From Sphagnum compactum (Eukaryota > Bryophyta > Sphagnopsida > Sphagnales), in contig OZ234496.1 of the NCBI GenBank assembly GCA_965153455.1, positions 15,120,304-15,184,303 of the forward strand: 64,000 nt of DNA, given 5' to 3'. Of the stretch, positions 1 to 13,525 are shown in pieces. Every line of letters begins with the position of its first letter. The first letter of the stretch is position 1. The translations under genes and the position numbers were made by a program. The notes below the pieces were generated by a model, which saw only the letters and a program-made list of their open reading frames with translations, did not search any database and was not told the origin of the DNA.

Positions 1-830
1 ACGCATATCTGGAGAAGTGCTAAGTGACTTCAATTGCAGTTTCTCCCCGAGCTTTATCTTTGTTGTTTATTTACTGATGATATGCCCGGGGCATGGTTGT
101 TGCGTCGGATGGAGTAGCAGCAGGATGTATGTGCTTGCTGTCTGCAAATCATGGAGTAACAGCAGCAGCAGGATGTGTGCTTCTCTTCCCAAGCTTTTTT
201 CAAGATGTGAGTGATGAAGCTGAAGTGTTTTTGGCACCATGGCTTCTTCGTATTCTGTGATGCTTATCTCTCGTGATGAGAGATGGTGCTGGCATTCAAC
301 TCCATGGTGGATTCTCTGGAGAAGGAGATGAAACAGTTTGCAGGTCAGCAAGATTTCTCTCTCTCTACTTCTTTGCATTTGATAGTTGGCAAAAGCAGCA
401 GGGTATTGCATTCAGACAGGCCAATGTTTTTTTTTCTTCTTGAATACCAACTCGGCGTGAGTAGTGGATGGATCGGTTGCGTAAATAGCAATTTGATGCA
501 GCAACTGCTCCCCAGAAATCTTCTGGCAATTAGGAGGAGGAATGCACTTGTCCAAGCACAAACCCCCTCCTAAGGTAGAAACCCATGAGGGCAATAATGT
601 ACAGCAACTCCAGCTGCTGATTTCTATTGTGTGAAATTGGTGTAGCAGCATCCAGAAATCCAGAATGATGAAGACTGTTTTCTTGCATGTGCCTGGTGCA
701 AATTCTCTATGATATTCTTGCAGAAAATTTCCAGTTTCTGGTCATTACTGCACTGCACAACTTTAGATAGAAAACTCCAATATGAGTTTTAATGTTATTT
801 GGACTACTCTTTGACCTGTTGTATCCCACT
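1..830. other. unassigned left edge
   Basis: No gene recognised. Base composition is mixed, and several pyrimidine-rich tracts ending in GCAG resemble splice acceptors. It could therefore be the 3' end or UTR of a gene lying to the left. No family motif was seen in any frame. Confidence 0.3.
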
Positions 831-1354
831 TTGCAGGTTCACTTTTATAGTGGTTTTTGCCTGAAATGTGGGTGGGTTGTTGTATACATATCTACACCCA
901 TCCTTTGGAGCTAATCAAGTCATTGGGTTGTTGTGGCAGCTCGTCTCTGGTATTCTGATGGAGGTGATCATGATTTAACACTTTGTGAATGACTCTCAGA
1001 AGGTTATGACTGCAGTCAGTGTTGTGTTACCTTCAAAGTGTGGTGGAGATTTCTGTGCAATCTCATTGAGGATGTTTCACTTCATTTCCATATGTGATTG
1101 CTTCTCTTGATGACCAAATCATTACACAAGTTCAAATTATCATTTGAGCAATTTTTAATATTGTCCAGTTGTATACCTCTTTGCAGCTTCACTTGTATAA
1201 TGGGTTGCCCGAAGGTTGGATGGATTGCCATTTCAATATCTATACTCATTATCCGGAGCTGATGAAGTCATTGGGTTGTCATGGCAACTCGTCACCGCTA
1301 CTCATAATGAAGGTGATGATCATCTAACACTTTGTGAATGACTCTTAGTTGGGA
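831..1354. repeat. diverged direct repeat pair, ~175 bp units
   Basis: Two imperfect copies lie at about 831-1005 and 1182-1354. Both begin near CTCTTTGCAG, share blocks such as AAGTCATTGGGTTGT and AACACTTTGTGAATGACTCT, and keep the same order. The spacer between them is unrelated. No coding frame is common to both copies, so this looks like an old segmental duplication of non-coding or UTR sequence. Confidence 0.75.
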
Positions 1355-4219
1355 GGTGTTATAGTACATTTGTCTATACTTGCTAATATATCTAACAAAT
1401 AAGGAATTATCAAAATGCACATTGTTTGTTGGCTATGCTTGTAAAGGAGAGAGATTATGAAACAATCAGGTTTTCATTTGGTCACATATTTTGAGCAATG
1501 TCCACCATGTTTGCTATTGAATCTATGAATTCAATTTGTGGGAACTTAAAAGGCACTTCTCCTATTTTGATTGTTGTTGGTTTGAACCAGTGCTATCCAA
1601 TTCTAGCTTTTGAACATAACAATGTTCTTGGTTTTAACTTTTCTTTTAAAATTCCTAGAACCTCTAGTTCTTATCCAAGCTAGTTTTTTTGAAATTTTGA
1701 TTGAACCTCAAGTCTAAAAATATAGTTGTTAGATCTCAAATTAAGCCCTAAAAAAGCATGTCCAATTCCAAAACAAGTCCATTCCAAATTGGATTTGGTT
1801 TGCTTGCCTACATGTAGTTCAAGAATTGGCCCTAGATTGAAGTTAGGTGTTAACATTGTACCAGTAAAATATGGCCACTTGAATAAGAAGCATACCTATC
1901 TATAAATTTTTCACAAAAGTAATGACTTCATAGCACACAAAAAAAACTTGGAATAGAGTATTAGAACATATATGATAGAGTTTGAAGGGTGATTTTGGGT
2001 GTGAGTTTGGTTTAGAGGTTGGTTTTGTGTCTAAGTTTGATTGCAACAAAAGTTTCATTTCAAAGTTCGAATTTGGTTTTAATTCTAATGGTTTCAAACT
2101 ATGTTTTGTTTTTACATTTACAACCTTGTGTCCAACAAATAGCAGCCAAACACCATCGGTTGAACTTGCCATATGGCAAAAAGCCATTAGATGAGAAGCT
2201 TGTTTTAGCAATTGTTTTTTTTAATTGTTTTCTTTTTCCTCTCTAGGTGCCTTTCGTGGATTACTTTTGTATTTCAAGTTGACCCATCAGTGAAAAACTT
2301 GTCAATATTTCTCGCAAAGCTAGAAATTGAAAAATAATCTTTGCAACCCTCAACCTTGATTCTTCTATATTTTTTCAATCGTAATAATGCTCATAATTCA
2401 AACATCTCTTGATACATATATTTAATTTTCTTAAATGTAAATGAAAATGTTTGAAAAATATGTAATTATTCAACTACTTGAATAGGTATTGTACATTTTA
2501 ACTTAGTCTATTATATAATATATTTTAGTTGTATGATAATAACATGGCTATCATAATATTACATCCATATTACATATTGGAAAAAAATTTAATAGATTTG
2601 ATTTCATAATTCTTAAATTTACGGTTTGGATGATGTTGAATTTTTAGTGAATTTTTAAGTAAATTATAGAAAATGGTTTGAAAAGAAAAATTAGTTGAAC
2701 TTGGAAAAGGATAATTGGATTTCAAATAGAGGATAAAGTATCTTTATATTCATATAAATTGTTGATTCTTCATAACTTGTATGCATTGATGATATTTTAA
2801 AGTGCAAGTTTTCATAAATTCATGAATATTGTATATTCATAAGTATTGATAAAAAGTTTTCAAGCTTCAATGAAAAATTTAAATCATCAAACTCAAAATG
2901 TTATAAAAAAAATTTAACTTTGATGTTTATAGTATAGTTTCTTTTCATATTTGACTATTCAAATTTTATTTTTATTTTTTTTAAATGTTCATATGTTGAA
3001 TTGACTTTACTAAGCAGTTTCTAAATGCACTTATTTTGTAAAATTACATCTTATGACACATGTTACAAGAATTACACTAATATGCACATTAACATTTTAG
3101 GTACTTTATAAATTAGTTGTTGGTCTAATATGTAGGCATGTGTTCGTCATCATCATTAGTAATAAGGAACAAGTTAATTTAGTATTAAGTTTTTCTAATT
3201 TTCAAAATTCCTTGCTTGAAAGCAAAATTCCTTGCCTTAAAGCTTATTGTGACACTTAAAATCACATCAAATTCATAGCAACATCGCAAAGACCTCAATC
3301 GAAAATTAAATTGATACGAACTTGTTCATCTTTCAATATGCTCAATTTATTTTTTTTGATGTTAGCCCTCACGTTTAATTATTTAAAATGTTATCCTTAC
3401 ACTATCAATGCATTTTGATTTGGTTTTACACTTTCATTTGACCTAATTTTGGTGATATGTTTTAAAGGTAAAATGAAAGGTTTAAACTTGACTTTACTTG
3501 TAGCAATGACATATTTTGTAACAAGTTTTTGGATTTTGTGAAAAAAAATTTAAATCATTTTTTTTCAATGTTAAATGTAATTTTTTCAACAAAATTTTAA
3601 CTACTTATACAAAACCTTGAATAAACCTTTGTTCAAAATGAATAGAAAATTAAGAGTTTAAATTTTAACTTTCAAATCAAGAAAGGATGTTGATTCTTTT
3701 GTTGTAAACATTAAATTGTGTTTGTAGTTGAAAACAATAAACTTATTTCCAAGGTGAATCTTGTAAAAAATCAAATTGAAACTTCAACCTTCATTCAAAT
3801 GAACACCTTCTCACTCAAATACTCAAAATGAATTGAATCCAATTAGAGTCGATAGACAAATTTTAAAAGTTCAAGCCTTTCAAATCTTGAAATATTACAT
3901 TAAAATATCACCTACATACACAAGTTTTTTAAATGTTTCACCTCGAAAATATTTTACTGAAACCCCATTCACCATTGATATAAATTTTCATTTTATTACA
4001 ATTTTAAATCATTGTTTCTTGTCATTTTTTTTCCTTCTCGACTTATAATTGCATTCATTTACATCTATGTACCACACTCTTCACATATTCATTGCATAAT
4101 TGATTTTGATCAAAGATTTTTTAATCAAAGCCTCACATATATTTGCATTCATTTGTGTAGAGTACAATCACAACCCAAAAATAAACTCAATTTTCTTTTT
4201 AAAAAATTTAATAACTGAA
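1355..4219. other. AT-rich intergenic DNA
   Basis: Strongly AT-rich and full of T/A runs. The open frames are short and have no family resemblance. Nothing supported here. Confidence 0.7.
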
Positions 4220-5290
4220 AATTTTTTTTATAGGCAACCATAATTTGTGAAGACTATGCCCACAACCCAAAAAAAAGTCAAACAAATATTATTATTATTT
4301 AGTATCTTGAATTCTTCTTTACATGTGACCATAATTTGTGCACAAACGACCACACCTTCAAGAAACCTCTAAAAATTCTGAATGAATTTTTTTACATGCC
4401 AGTACAAGACCTCCACATGTGACGACAACCCAAAAAAAACTTAAATTTGTTTTAGGAATTGTAATATTTTTTACACGCTATCACAACCCAAAACGAATCC
4501 CAAAATTTTTTTTTGTGCTCTTTGATAATTGAAAATTGTTTTACATGCAACTACAACCCAAAAAAAATCAAAAAAAATTTAATCTTTAATAATTGCATCT
4601 ATTTATATGCACCAAATTTTGTGCACAAGCGACCACAACCTTAAAAAAACCCAAAGAAAAAAAAATAAAATTTAATAAGTGAAATTTTATTTACATGTGA
4701 CCATAATTTGTGCACACATGACCATAACCCAAAAATTAACCAAAAACTAAACTTGTATTTTTTTTTAATAACTAATGTTTTTCTTACCAACGACCACAAT
4801 TTATGGACATTACGACCAAAACCCAATTTTTTTTAAATGTTATTTTTTTTAAATAAATATTTTTTAATGCGATCAAAAGTTGTGCACACATAAACACAAA
4901 CAAAAAAACCCTAAAAAAACTTTACATTTTTTAATAATTTTTTTCTTACATGCAATCACAAGTTATACACATATGAACACAACTTAATAAATTTATTTTA
5001 CTTTTTTAAAAAAATTTACACATGATTACAAGTTGCACACATGTGACCACAACCCCAAAAAATCCTAAAATAAAATAAAATTTAATAATTGAATTGTGCA
5101 CACACAACCTCAACCCCAAAAAAATAAAATAAACTATTTTTTTTTATTGAATTTTTTAATTTGCAATCACAAGTTGTGCACATACGACCATAACTTTTAA
5201 ATAATAAATAATAAATAGAATTAATAATTGAATATTTTACATGCAATCACAAGTTATGCACATGTGATCAAACCCAAGTCACATAAATGA
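4220..5290. repeat. degenerate satellite-like array
   Basis: A roughly 100-120 bp motif recurs about nine times. Its core is ACATGCGACCACAAGTTGTGCACA followed by a second GACCACAACCC and an A/T-rich spacer of CAAAAAA and TTTAATAATTG. Copies are heavily diverged, but the order ACATG-GACCA-TTGTGCACA-GACCACAACCC stays recognisable. The TTGTGCACAA core is close to palindromic. No coding potential. Confidence 0.7.
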
Positions 5291-5850
5291 ATGAAAAACT
5301 ATTTTGAAAATTATCTCTAAATTTATTTTTGACATACAACCTTTATGATGAAAAACTTGACTTATGAGAGATATGCTTTCATTTTGAAGTTGAATTCCCT
5401 CAAACTTTGTATTATCAGATTTGTTTTCAAATTTTAATATTTTGGTTATTTTCTTGTAAACCAACCATGCATGTGCTGATGTGTCCAAAGTTATTTATGG
5501 AAATATTTATAAGACCAATGACACCTTAATCTTCACATGGTTTTTCAATGTTGAACATTATCGTTGATTGTGTGATCTGACTCATCAATTATCTTCAAAC
5601 CACAATTCAAATTACGTAATTCGAATTATCCACCTCATGAATTTTCATTATGGCATAATTTATAACAAAACCATGTTATTCCCTCTTTTTTAGTTTTATC
5701 AACAACCTACGTAATGATTTTGTTTATTCTAATTTTGTGTCTTTAATTGTTATGATCTTCTGTAATTTGTGTTAGTTTGAAAAAAATTACACTTGCATCA
5801 TCAATACTCTTGAACCCTGTCACAATCATTCAAATTTTTATTAAAATTTT
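5291..5850. other. AT-rich intergenic DNA
   Basis: No gene, RNA or clear repeat recognised. Confidence 0.6.
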
Positions 5851-5852
5851 TG

Positions 5853-6805
5853 ACCTATGTTGTCACAACCCTAGCCTTGGCTCGCGACCAAGGCAAGGGG
5901 GTCGCAAGTGTGCGGGCCTATAAGTAGACCCTGGGGTCATATCACATGCTCCCGGGAGTGCAAAGAGTGTGAGGGAGTGAACCCTCACACTCTCAAGTGA
6001 ACTCCCATGTTCGGAGTTAGTGAGAGTGGAGTCCCAAAAGGACTCCCGAAACTTCAGAGAGCATTTTGAGGGGTCAAAACTCAATGGCTTGTTGCGCTCT
6101 TTACATCAATGGAAAGCTCTTGAAGTGTAGATGTCTAAAATGAGCTCGCATTGCTCATTTGAACATCTGAAACACGAATTATGGCCAAAAGAAGGCCCGG
6201 GAGTCGAACTCCCGGGAGTCCACCAGTTTTGACTCCCGACCACTAAAAGTCGGGAATCGACCCGAAATACTTGGCTACAGAAAACGTGCGACATATCGTT
6301 GGAAAGGTCTCGACGAGACCTACAACTTTGCTTCAGACGGCGAATCAATCGGAGGTCTGCTGCGATAGTTACGAAGCTTCAAAATTACGGGAGTCCCGAA
6401 AATGCGCGATTTCGGGACTCCCACGCGGGAGTCCCGGGACAAAATGGCCATTTGGATGCCACCCTCGCGACGAGTCACAGAGTATACTATAGGGAGTAAG
6501 GTGGTGGCTTACTCCCGAGCCCGAGGTGTGGTGTGTCAAAGTGAGTCCGAGTTCACCCGTGGCTGTCCCAACACCAAAAGGACCCAGAATGAGTTCTAAC
6601 CACTTTGTGTGATTTCATGCAGGACCGTGTGAGTGAGTAAAGCTTGTCCATTCTTCCTAGTCCATCCCGGGACTTCTAGCACACCCCTCTCACCCCCCCC
6701 TCTAGTGCTAGAAATCGGGAGCGTGCTCCAAGTTCCAACTCCTTCCGCATTGCCCTATACTTGGACCCTCAAGTGGGTCCACGAGGAACTTGGGAGTGCG
6801 TCATA
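5853..6805. repeat. GC-rich island built of GGGAGTCC / GGACTCCC motifs
   Basis: A block of about 0.95 kb, much richer in GC than both flanks. It is studded with at least ten copies of GGGAGTC or its complement, several paired into hairpins. The best is a perfect 13-bp stem at 6389-6401 / 6410-6422 with an 8-nt loop. It opens with TGTTGTCACAACCCTAGCC, and CCTATAAGTAG near 5918 resembles a TATA box, so an LTR or LTR remnant is possible. I found no paired LTR, primer binding site or target duplication. Origin unproven; no coding frame recognised. Confidence 0.55.
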
Positions 6806-6807
6806 TG

Positions 6808-7095
6808 TCATGCCGCATGGCACATAAGTTAGGTTCCATCCATGTCACATGGCACATATGTTAAGCCTAGGCCATGCCACATGACACATAGGTTAAACTA
6901 TGACATGTCACATGGCATATATGCTAAATCTAAGCCATGTCGTGACATATATTTAAACAAGGCATACGACATGTCATATATGTTAGGCCTAGGCCATATC
7001 ATGCGGCACATAAGTTAGGCCTAAACCACCCCACATCGCACCTAAGCATGACATAGGACATGCCACATAGCACATCTGTTAGGCTTCGGCCATTT
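6808..7095. repeat. short tandem repeats around CATGyCACATGGCACAT
   Basis: About eight degenerate units of 32-40 bp carry CATG-CACATGGCACATATGTTAGGCC-type sequence. They directly abut the GC-rich island. No coding potential. Confidence 0.75.
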
Positions 7096-7100
7096 AAGAT

Positions 7101-8484
7101 TATCTTTTTAAAACTTGCATTACTTCTTAAATTAAACTTCATTAATCTATATTCTCAAAAGGAATTGATATAGTAAGGGTGGGTGCATGATTTTTGATGG
7201 ATGATTATTTTATATATTGATAAAAATAAATGATGCGAATTGCGATAAAAGAGAGGTTACGCAATAAACAAAGTTGTGAATTTTTGTTTTGTGACATAAA
7301 ACTTAAGCAATAAACAAATCATTATTTATCATTTCACAAATGTAAATTTAAATTTTTTGGTTAAAAACCTAGTTTTTTATTTAAACTACGGTTTCAAACT
7401 ACCAAAATCTTCAAGTTCCCCAAAGAGCTTATTTGTTGAAGAACATGATAATTAGATCCAACAATTGTCATACTTGTTTTCTAAGGTCATTGGTTTGATT
7501 TGTCGTTCGCATAGGAGCCGACAAGCATTTCGATTGCGACACGAACCGTATTCAAAGATCAACCTGGATTGTAAGATCTTTTGCGCTGCTTTTATGTCCT
7601 ATTCCTTCCGCCCAACATGGAGCATGCCATGTTTATGAGTAAATCTTGGCAACATTACGTTGATATTTCTGAAAATAATCCAACAACCAAAAACATTGGA
7701 TGCAAGATTTACATCGTGGTGGAGATAACGTTGTAATCAAAATGGATGATCTCGCGTAAAGTATTTTCTACCAACCGCAGTTGAAAGAAAATGTGCAAGA
7801 GATTTTTTGCTTGTCTTTCACAATGCCAAGATCTCATGTAAAAGGAAGTAAATAATCTCTGAGAATCCTATGAAAGTTCCTCCGTCGATGTAGTGGTACC
7901 ACTCACTTGGACAAATCTTACTTCGATGTGTTTCGTTGGTTGGCACCTTTTCATAAATTTCGACCTTGGTATAAAATACATATTGCATATATTGCATCGA
8001 TAGGTACAATAAAAGCAGGGTGGAAGAAAAAAAAAATCCCCTGGAAGAAAATTCAATATTGGTCGTACACACATATCGATTGTCATCGCCTTGCATTCAT
8101 TGGGAATTCATGACGTGGATAGCTTAAGCAATTTGCATGCGTGGTGAATTCTTCTCACATGCAACCAGATCAACACTACAATTTGATAGGAACGGTCATT
8201 TGATTTAATGTCAGGGAATAGATTGTAAATTGTAGAAAAATCACTAATTTCAAGTAACATTGAAAAATTCTAAAATTATGAACAAACACTACGGTAAAAA
8301 CTTGATATTTATGACGAAAACATTACTCGTGATCATTTGTAGTCATATAATCATATATGCCATGTTTTGAGTGTCATCATATTTTTATAACCATAACTAC
8401 ATATCACGAATACCACCGTCACCCATCATTTGCATCATCGTTTGAACCAACATAGTTGTTTATGTCATCGCTTACATCATTATT
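7101..8484. other. AT-rich intergenic DNA
   Basis: No gene recognised. The segment around 7500-8110 is less AT-rich and could be transposon-derived, but no protein family was identified in any frame. Confidence 0.55.
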
Positions 8485-8690
8485 AATTTTCAGTTAATTC
8501 TCTATTTATTTTTAATTAACTTTTAATTTATTTATTAGTTATGTTTTAATTATGTCTTAGTTAACTCTTAATTAATTCTCAATTAAATTTGAATTAAATT
8601 TTAGTTAAATTTTAGTTAAATTTTAGTTAACATTTGATTAACTTTTAGTTAAATCTTAATTAAGTTTTAGTGATTTTTAGTTCATTATTA
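8485..8690. repeat. AT-rich short repeats (TTTTAGTTAA-type)
   Basis: Many near-copies of TTTTAGTTAAA / TTAATTAA in succession, a low-complexity tandem tract. Confidence 0.75.
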
Positions 8691-8857
8691 CTTAAGAAGT
8701 TTAGTAAGAAACTTCGGTGATCGATGCACACATGGAAGCCTTTATAGAAGCCTTTATTGAAGCTACCTTGAGTTAGGTCCCAAAATGGGGTATAAATAGG
8801 AGTAAGCTAACAATTTCATTTTCACATCTAATCATTCAAAAAATCACCTCTAAAACT

Positions 8858-8986
8858 TGAATGCAAATTGAGGTCCACGATTAAAAACGATGTCTTTAGG
8901 AAGTCCATGATAGCGAAAAATATGGTCAAGAAATAACTTAGCTGTCAAAGTTTTGATTTGTCCAGTTTGCATAACAAAATGAAGAT
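8858..8986 (-). mobile_element. Ty3/gypsy retrotransposon integrase fragment
   Basis: Read on the minus strand, this short stretch gives an open peptide containing [20 protein letters not shown] followed by FNRGPQFAF. This is the integrase-core segment of Ty3/gypsy elements, where the family usually has HGLP-x-x-I-VSDRDPxF. The catalytic-region aspartate is altered (SDRD to FNRG), and no reverse transcriptase, RNase H or LTRs were found nearby. It is therefore an isolated relic, about 43 codons long. Orientation is minus. Confidence 0.85.
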
Positions 8987-11749
8987 TGAAAATCACACTG
9001 AAAACAATATTCGTTACTATGGTATACTATTATGTTCTTTTCATTTATAGATTTATGGTTGAATGATCATTTTCATAATTGTGAATAAAGAATTATGAGG
9101 AATTAAATATGAAATTGCACTCTTAAAATTGGATAAAAGAATTAAAATTTGACAATTGGGTATGACCCACTTCCGCTATGAAGTTAGACAATTGTTGAAA
9201 AAGTGAAATAAGAATTAACAACATTTGCAACAACCCCTACAACCATGAAATTCCTCCCTCTATCCACTTGCCAGTGTTGCAAAACAAGTCACCTCCTTCA
9301 TTCCAAAAAATAATAATTTCCCTTGAGGTTTTAATTCGATTGGAATCTCATCTTGTCCCCCCTATTACTACATACAATTAGACTATACATAAAGCTAGAT
9401 CAATGTTGCATGTCTAGTCTTCAAGAACAACACAATTTGGGTTTGTTTCAAAATACCAAGCAAATACCTACACAAAAACCCAACACAATACAACGTGAAA
9501 AAATAAAACACAATGAGAGAATAATAGTGAAGAAACCTACGATTTTACTATAGGTCCAACTTCTGAAATCTTTCTTACTTTCATCAATTTTTCGTAGTTC
9601 ACAATGTGTTTCACCAAAGGTGATGTTTAACACCAAATCAAATTGAATTGTCATTGTGGCCATAGCCAGAAAGTGTAAGAAAGATTATAGACTTGCTTAA
9701 CATTATAGGCAACACCACAAAGGTAACAACAAAAGGATTTGCAATTGGGTCAATTACCCTAGCTTCCTTCCTATTCATCAATGCATACATGGATGAGGTG
9801 TATGTTGAAAAAAAAGTTTTTGGAATAAATTAAACTAAGTTGAATCATTACTAATGAATTCCAATGAGTTTTTGTTATAATTGTCATTTTTTTTTACAAG
9901 TAGTGTAAAAGCATCACAAGCAGATTATTAATATCAGCATTTGTGTTTATTGGAATGTTGGTTTCGAAATATGATGTTATTTCAAACATTGATAGTATCA
10001 ATGGTGAGAATGAGCGCAAAATGGCATGCTGGTCAAAATCAATTTGATTATTTCATCTAGTGGACATTAGACTAATTAAACAATGTGGGCAACACAAATT
10101 TGGATACTCCATTGATGGACAACTCCTTGTGTTGTGCAATTCCCAAAAATGCTCCAACAACTATTGATCGAGCGAACGGAAATCACTAATATGCCATTTG
10201 TGTTCTAGTTTGACTTTGAGCCTCAAAAGGTATGTATGTTTTCTAAATTGTTATTCAAATTTGGTGACCTAATGTTTGCAATTGTGACCAAAAAGTAACA
10301 TAGGGAAATCATGTTGATGTTGTGCAGGTCACGAAAAAATAGAGTTGATGAAGGAACATAGGTCATAGATCCTTATTCGAAAGAATTATAGGAATCGAAC
10401 TCAAAAAATGTTTCCAATTGATGACCCAAATGTGGATACTGTAAGCTTAAGGGAAGAAGAGTTGCCTTAGCAAGGACCAAAATACTTAAAGTGCAGGTGA
10501 GTGATATTCTTTTCAAGATAGGCTTGTATGGATTGTGTTTGACTGAAATGTCAGGACATGAAGCTTGCAAATTTTATCATTGAATGGCATTTTGCACTCG
10601 GTGATGAAACCATTTACATTTTTGTGTTGTCTTGAACTAATCTTTTGTAGTCTTTTTGGCTCTCAAAATAAAAAAACTAGTTGTCAAGCTTGATTAATCA
10701 TCTTACTTGGATCAAAAGCAAGTTTAATTAATGAACTAAATGTCCACCCTTTATGCAACAAAAATTGCAACAATGCATTGGTGCACAAGGACAATTATCA
10801 AAACTTTGAAAAATAGTTTTTTCTTTTTTCTCCTTTGTTATGAAGCATTGGAAAACCACCGTGATTGTGAAGTTCTTACAGATTTTGTGCTATAAGTTCA
10901 TTTGGTTGTCCCCTTGCCTCAATTATCATCCACCTAAAAACTCCATGATGATGTTGATTTTTGGATGGAAGATCCATAGTTGTAACAACATCACATGCAA
11001 AACAACTTTCCAACAACAGATGTAATAAAAGAGATACACACATGCACACACAAAGGATGGGAGAGGGAAAGGTTTCTATTTTTGCACAAAGATGGCTCTC
11101 CACTTTGAGCTATTGAAAGGATAGCTTTGCTAGTTTGCACATCATGTACAACAAGCAACAGGAAGTGTTCATAGTTTATCTTTTCACAAAAAAAATTAGG
11201 ATATGTGAAAAGAGTTTGAAGAAGCTTAGCTACAAGGAAAGAAGAAAAAGAGGGAAACAAACAAAGACATGAAACAATGAGTGGTGTGGGCATGACAACT
11301 ATGAAAGAACAATGAGGGCCCCATTTTTTATTCCTATAACATATACCTAATTTTTTGTTTTTCTAATACCAACACCATGACGATGATGATCAAGAGGAAC
11401 ATTAAAAACATTGTCTATTCATGTTTGTTTTTCTTCTTCACAAGTTCATGGATGCTACTACATTCGTGTTGCATTTTGTTATATTCCATTCTTGCCTTCT
11501 TTTTTATAAAGTTTCTTGGGTTTTTCTTTTCTTTTCTGTTGTTCTCTCCTTGCGTTTTGTTTTTTAAGGTTTTGTTATGTTCGTTATTGTGTATCATCTG
11601 CAGGGAATTTATAACTCAAAGGGATTTACTGCAAGGTAATTACAGGTGGCCTGCCAAATTGTAACTTTCATAACTTCAAGTTAACACATCCATTGCACCA
11701 TACATTACAAACATTAACAAGATTTGCTACAAGATAATTTCATTAAGAA
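8987..11749. other. AT-rich intergenic DNA
   Basis: No recognised gene. Two exon-like pieces (ending near 10235 and spanning about 10329-10497) have plausible splice sites but contain in-frame stops and no family I can name. Confidence 0.5.
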
Positions 11750-13525
11750 ATGTGGATCCATACATGTTGGTTCATTTCCACAATCCCACCCACATTATCC
11801 ACAATAGGGACAAACATGTCCATTGTCAACACATAATCAGTTATGTTCAACATACCCATCATGGCCATTGTAGTTCCGAAAAACCCTCCTATTGGTAGTC
11901 CTCGACTATCTTGAAGGTTGGAAGTTTCCTTTAGCTAGTAAGTTAAGGTGATAGTAGCACTTATCACCAAAACATGCATTATTATGAATTCAAGACCTAA
12001 TCCCATTCCTGCATTTCCAAGATGTTTGTGATTCAAAAACAGTTCAAATGGTCTACCTTCTTTAACCTAGTGCATGAAGCGATCATAATCTTTAATATCA
12101 TTAACTTGTTATACAATATTATGCATTCTCTACCATACAAAAGACTAAGTTACCAAAATAATATGGTAGCTTGTAAGAGGCATTAAGTTGATAAATTTTA
12201 GCAAGTTCACTAGCAATAATGGTTCCATGTCCAATGGCGCTTCCAAGAGCCAACATACGAACTGACTTATATTTTTAGTTTGTCTAATATTGTGATATCT
12301 AGACAAAGCAATAAGTAGTGATGATACCAACCAGACCACATAAAATAGAATTTAAACCAAGTTGATGGTGCCTACTCGGTGTATAAAAACCACCTAGTTG
12401 AATGCATAGTTGACAAAATTTGTTGTCTAAATAGCTTAAGATTTTAATGTCTCATGTTTTTTGTGGCTTATAGATTGTTTCTCTATAGTGGATCCACATC
12501 AATCATCAATATGCTTGACACACGTTCAAATTTACATAGAGAGTATGTGCATCTTGCTTTTGCTAGGAAGCAGCTTGATATAAAGGAATTTCAATCTAAT
12601 CCATCATCAACTCCGCTACACCTATGCTTTCTCACGATAAGTTGATTTCCATAGTTCCAATTGCATAATCATCTTATTCAATTTAATGGGAAATTATCAC
12701 AAACTCAAAAAACTTACTCCCCCAAATGCCAACACTACTAATAAGAGGGTGATTGAATATCCTTTTTGCAAAATAACCATTGGGTCCTCAAGCACGGACT
12801 TTGGGTTTAGATCATGTGTGCCCTTGATAGATGTAATTCCAATTGCAATAACCATTAAATCAAATGAATGGATGACAACAGGGAATAAGTTGAAACTAGA
12901 TGCATTTGTCGAACACCACACGGTAGAAGCATTAGTAGCTTCACCTAGCATTATTAAATGTTGAATCATTTTGCTCCTCGGACCTTCATCTAGATGAAAT
13001 GCAAGAGTAGCAAACATGCTTCAAGAGTTAGTACCAAACGCATAAGCACAAGTTGTAAGAAGAGATTCTCTAATAGACAAGATTTCAACTCGCATGGTAT
13101 ATCCCATCCAACTAAATCCTTAAGCACAATTTCATTTAACCCAATTCATTCTCTTTCTTCAAATGCCAAGACCACTCATCAATCAACAACATTGCAATCA
13201 AAAAAATTTGAAACACTCAAAAGAACTACTATAATGAAATAGTTCTACAACATATTTGGACCTTAATAAGGACATGATAGAATAAAGTGGTTGTAGTAGA
13301 CAACAAACACATATAATAATGCAGTAAAACTGTTGATTATTATAAAATGTAGGCTTACTAAGTCAACAATTATTGTAGGACTTCTTGGAACATCTTTAGG
13401 AATCCCTTTTTCCACCTTGCCTACGAGGTCTGCACCAACATCTACTGTTTTTGTATTAATGCTACCTCCAAGTTGTGCAAACAGTTCAAGAAAACAAAAT
13501 CCAAAACCATAGCCAACCAAAACCT
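11750..13525 (-). pseudogene. type II vacuolar H+-pyrophosphatase pseudogene
   Basis: Four minus-strand blocks, in the correct order, match plant proton-translocating inorganic pyrophosphatase, best the K+-independent type II (AVP2-like). About 13521-13358 encodes GYGFG...[11 protein letters not shown] then [15 protein letters not shown], keeping the substrate-binding [11 protein letters not shown]. About 12960-12700 has LFPVVIHSFDLMV and EDPMVILQKGYSITLLL. About 12360-12180 has LCGLVGIITTYCFV then RMLALGSAIGHGTIIA. About 11940-11765 has GGFFGTTMAMMGM and VLTMDMFVPIVDNVGGIVEM. The third block has three in-frame stops within about 12 codons, and all blocks show frame breaks and drifted residues. 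The gaps may be decayed introns. An intact enzyme would pump protons using PPi at an endomembrane; this copy cannot encode it. Confidence 0.88.

Noticed and set aside
5853-6805. Complete LTR retrotransposon around the GC-rich island
   Set aside because: A TG start and TATA-like box are suggestive, but no second LTR, primer binding site, polyprotein or target duplication was found.
10140-10500. Two exon-like stretches with splice-like borders (PFVF..FDFEPQK and NRTQKMFPIDDPNVDTVSL)
   Set aside because: Phases do not join, there are in-frame stops, and I cannot name the family. Possibly another relic, but not supportable from sequence alone.
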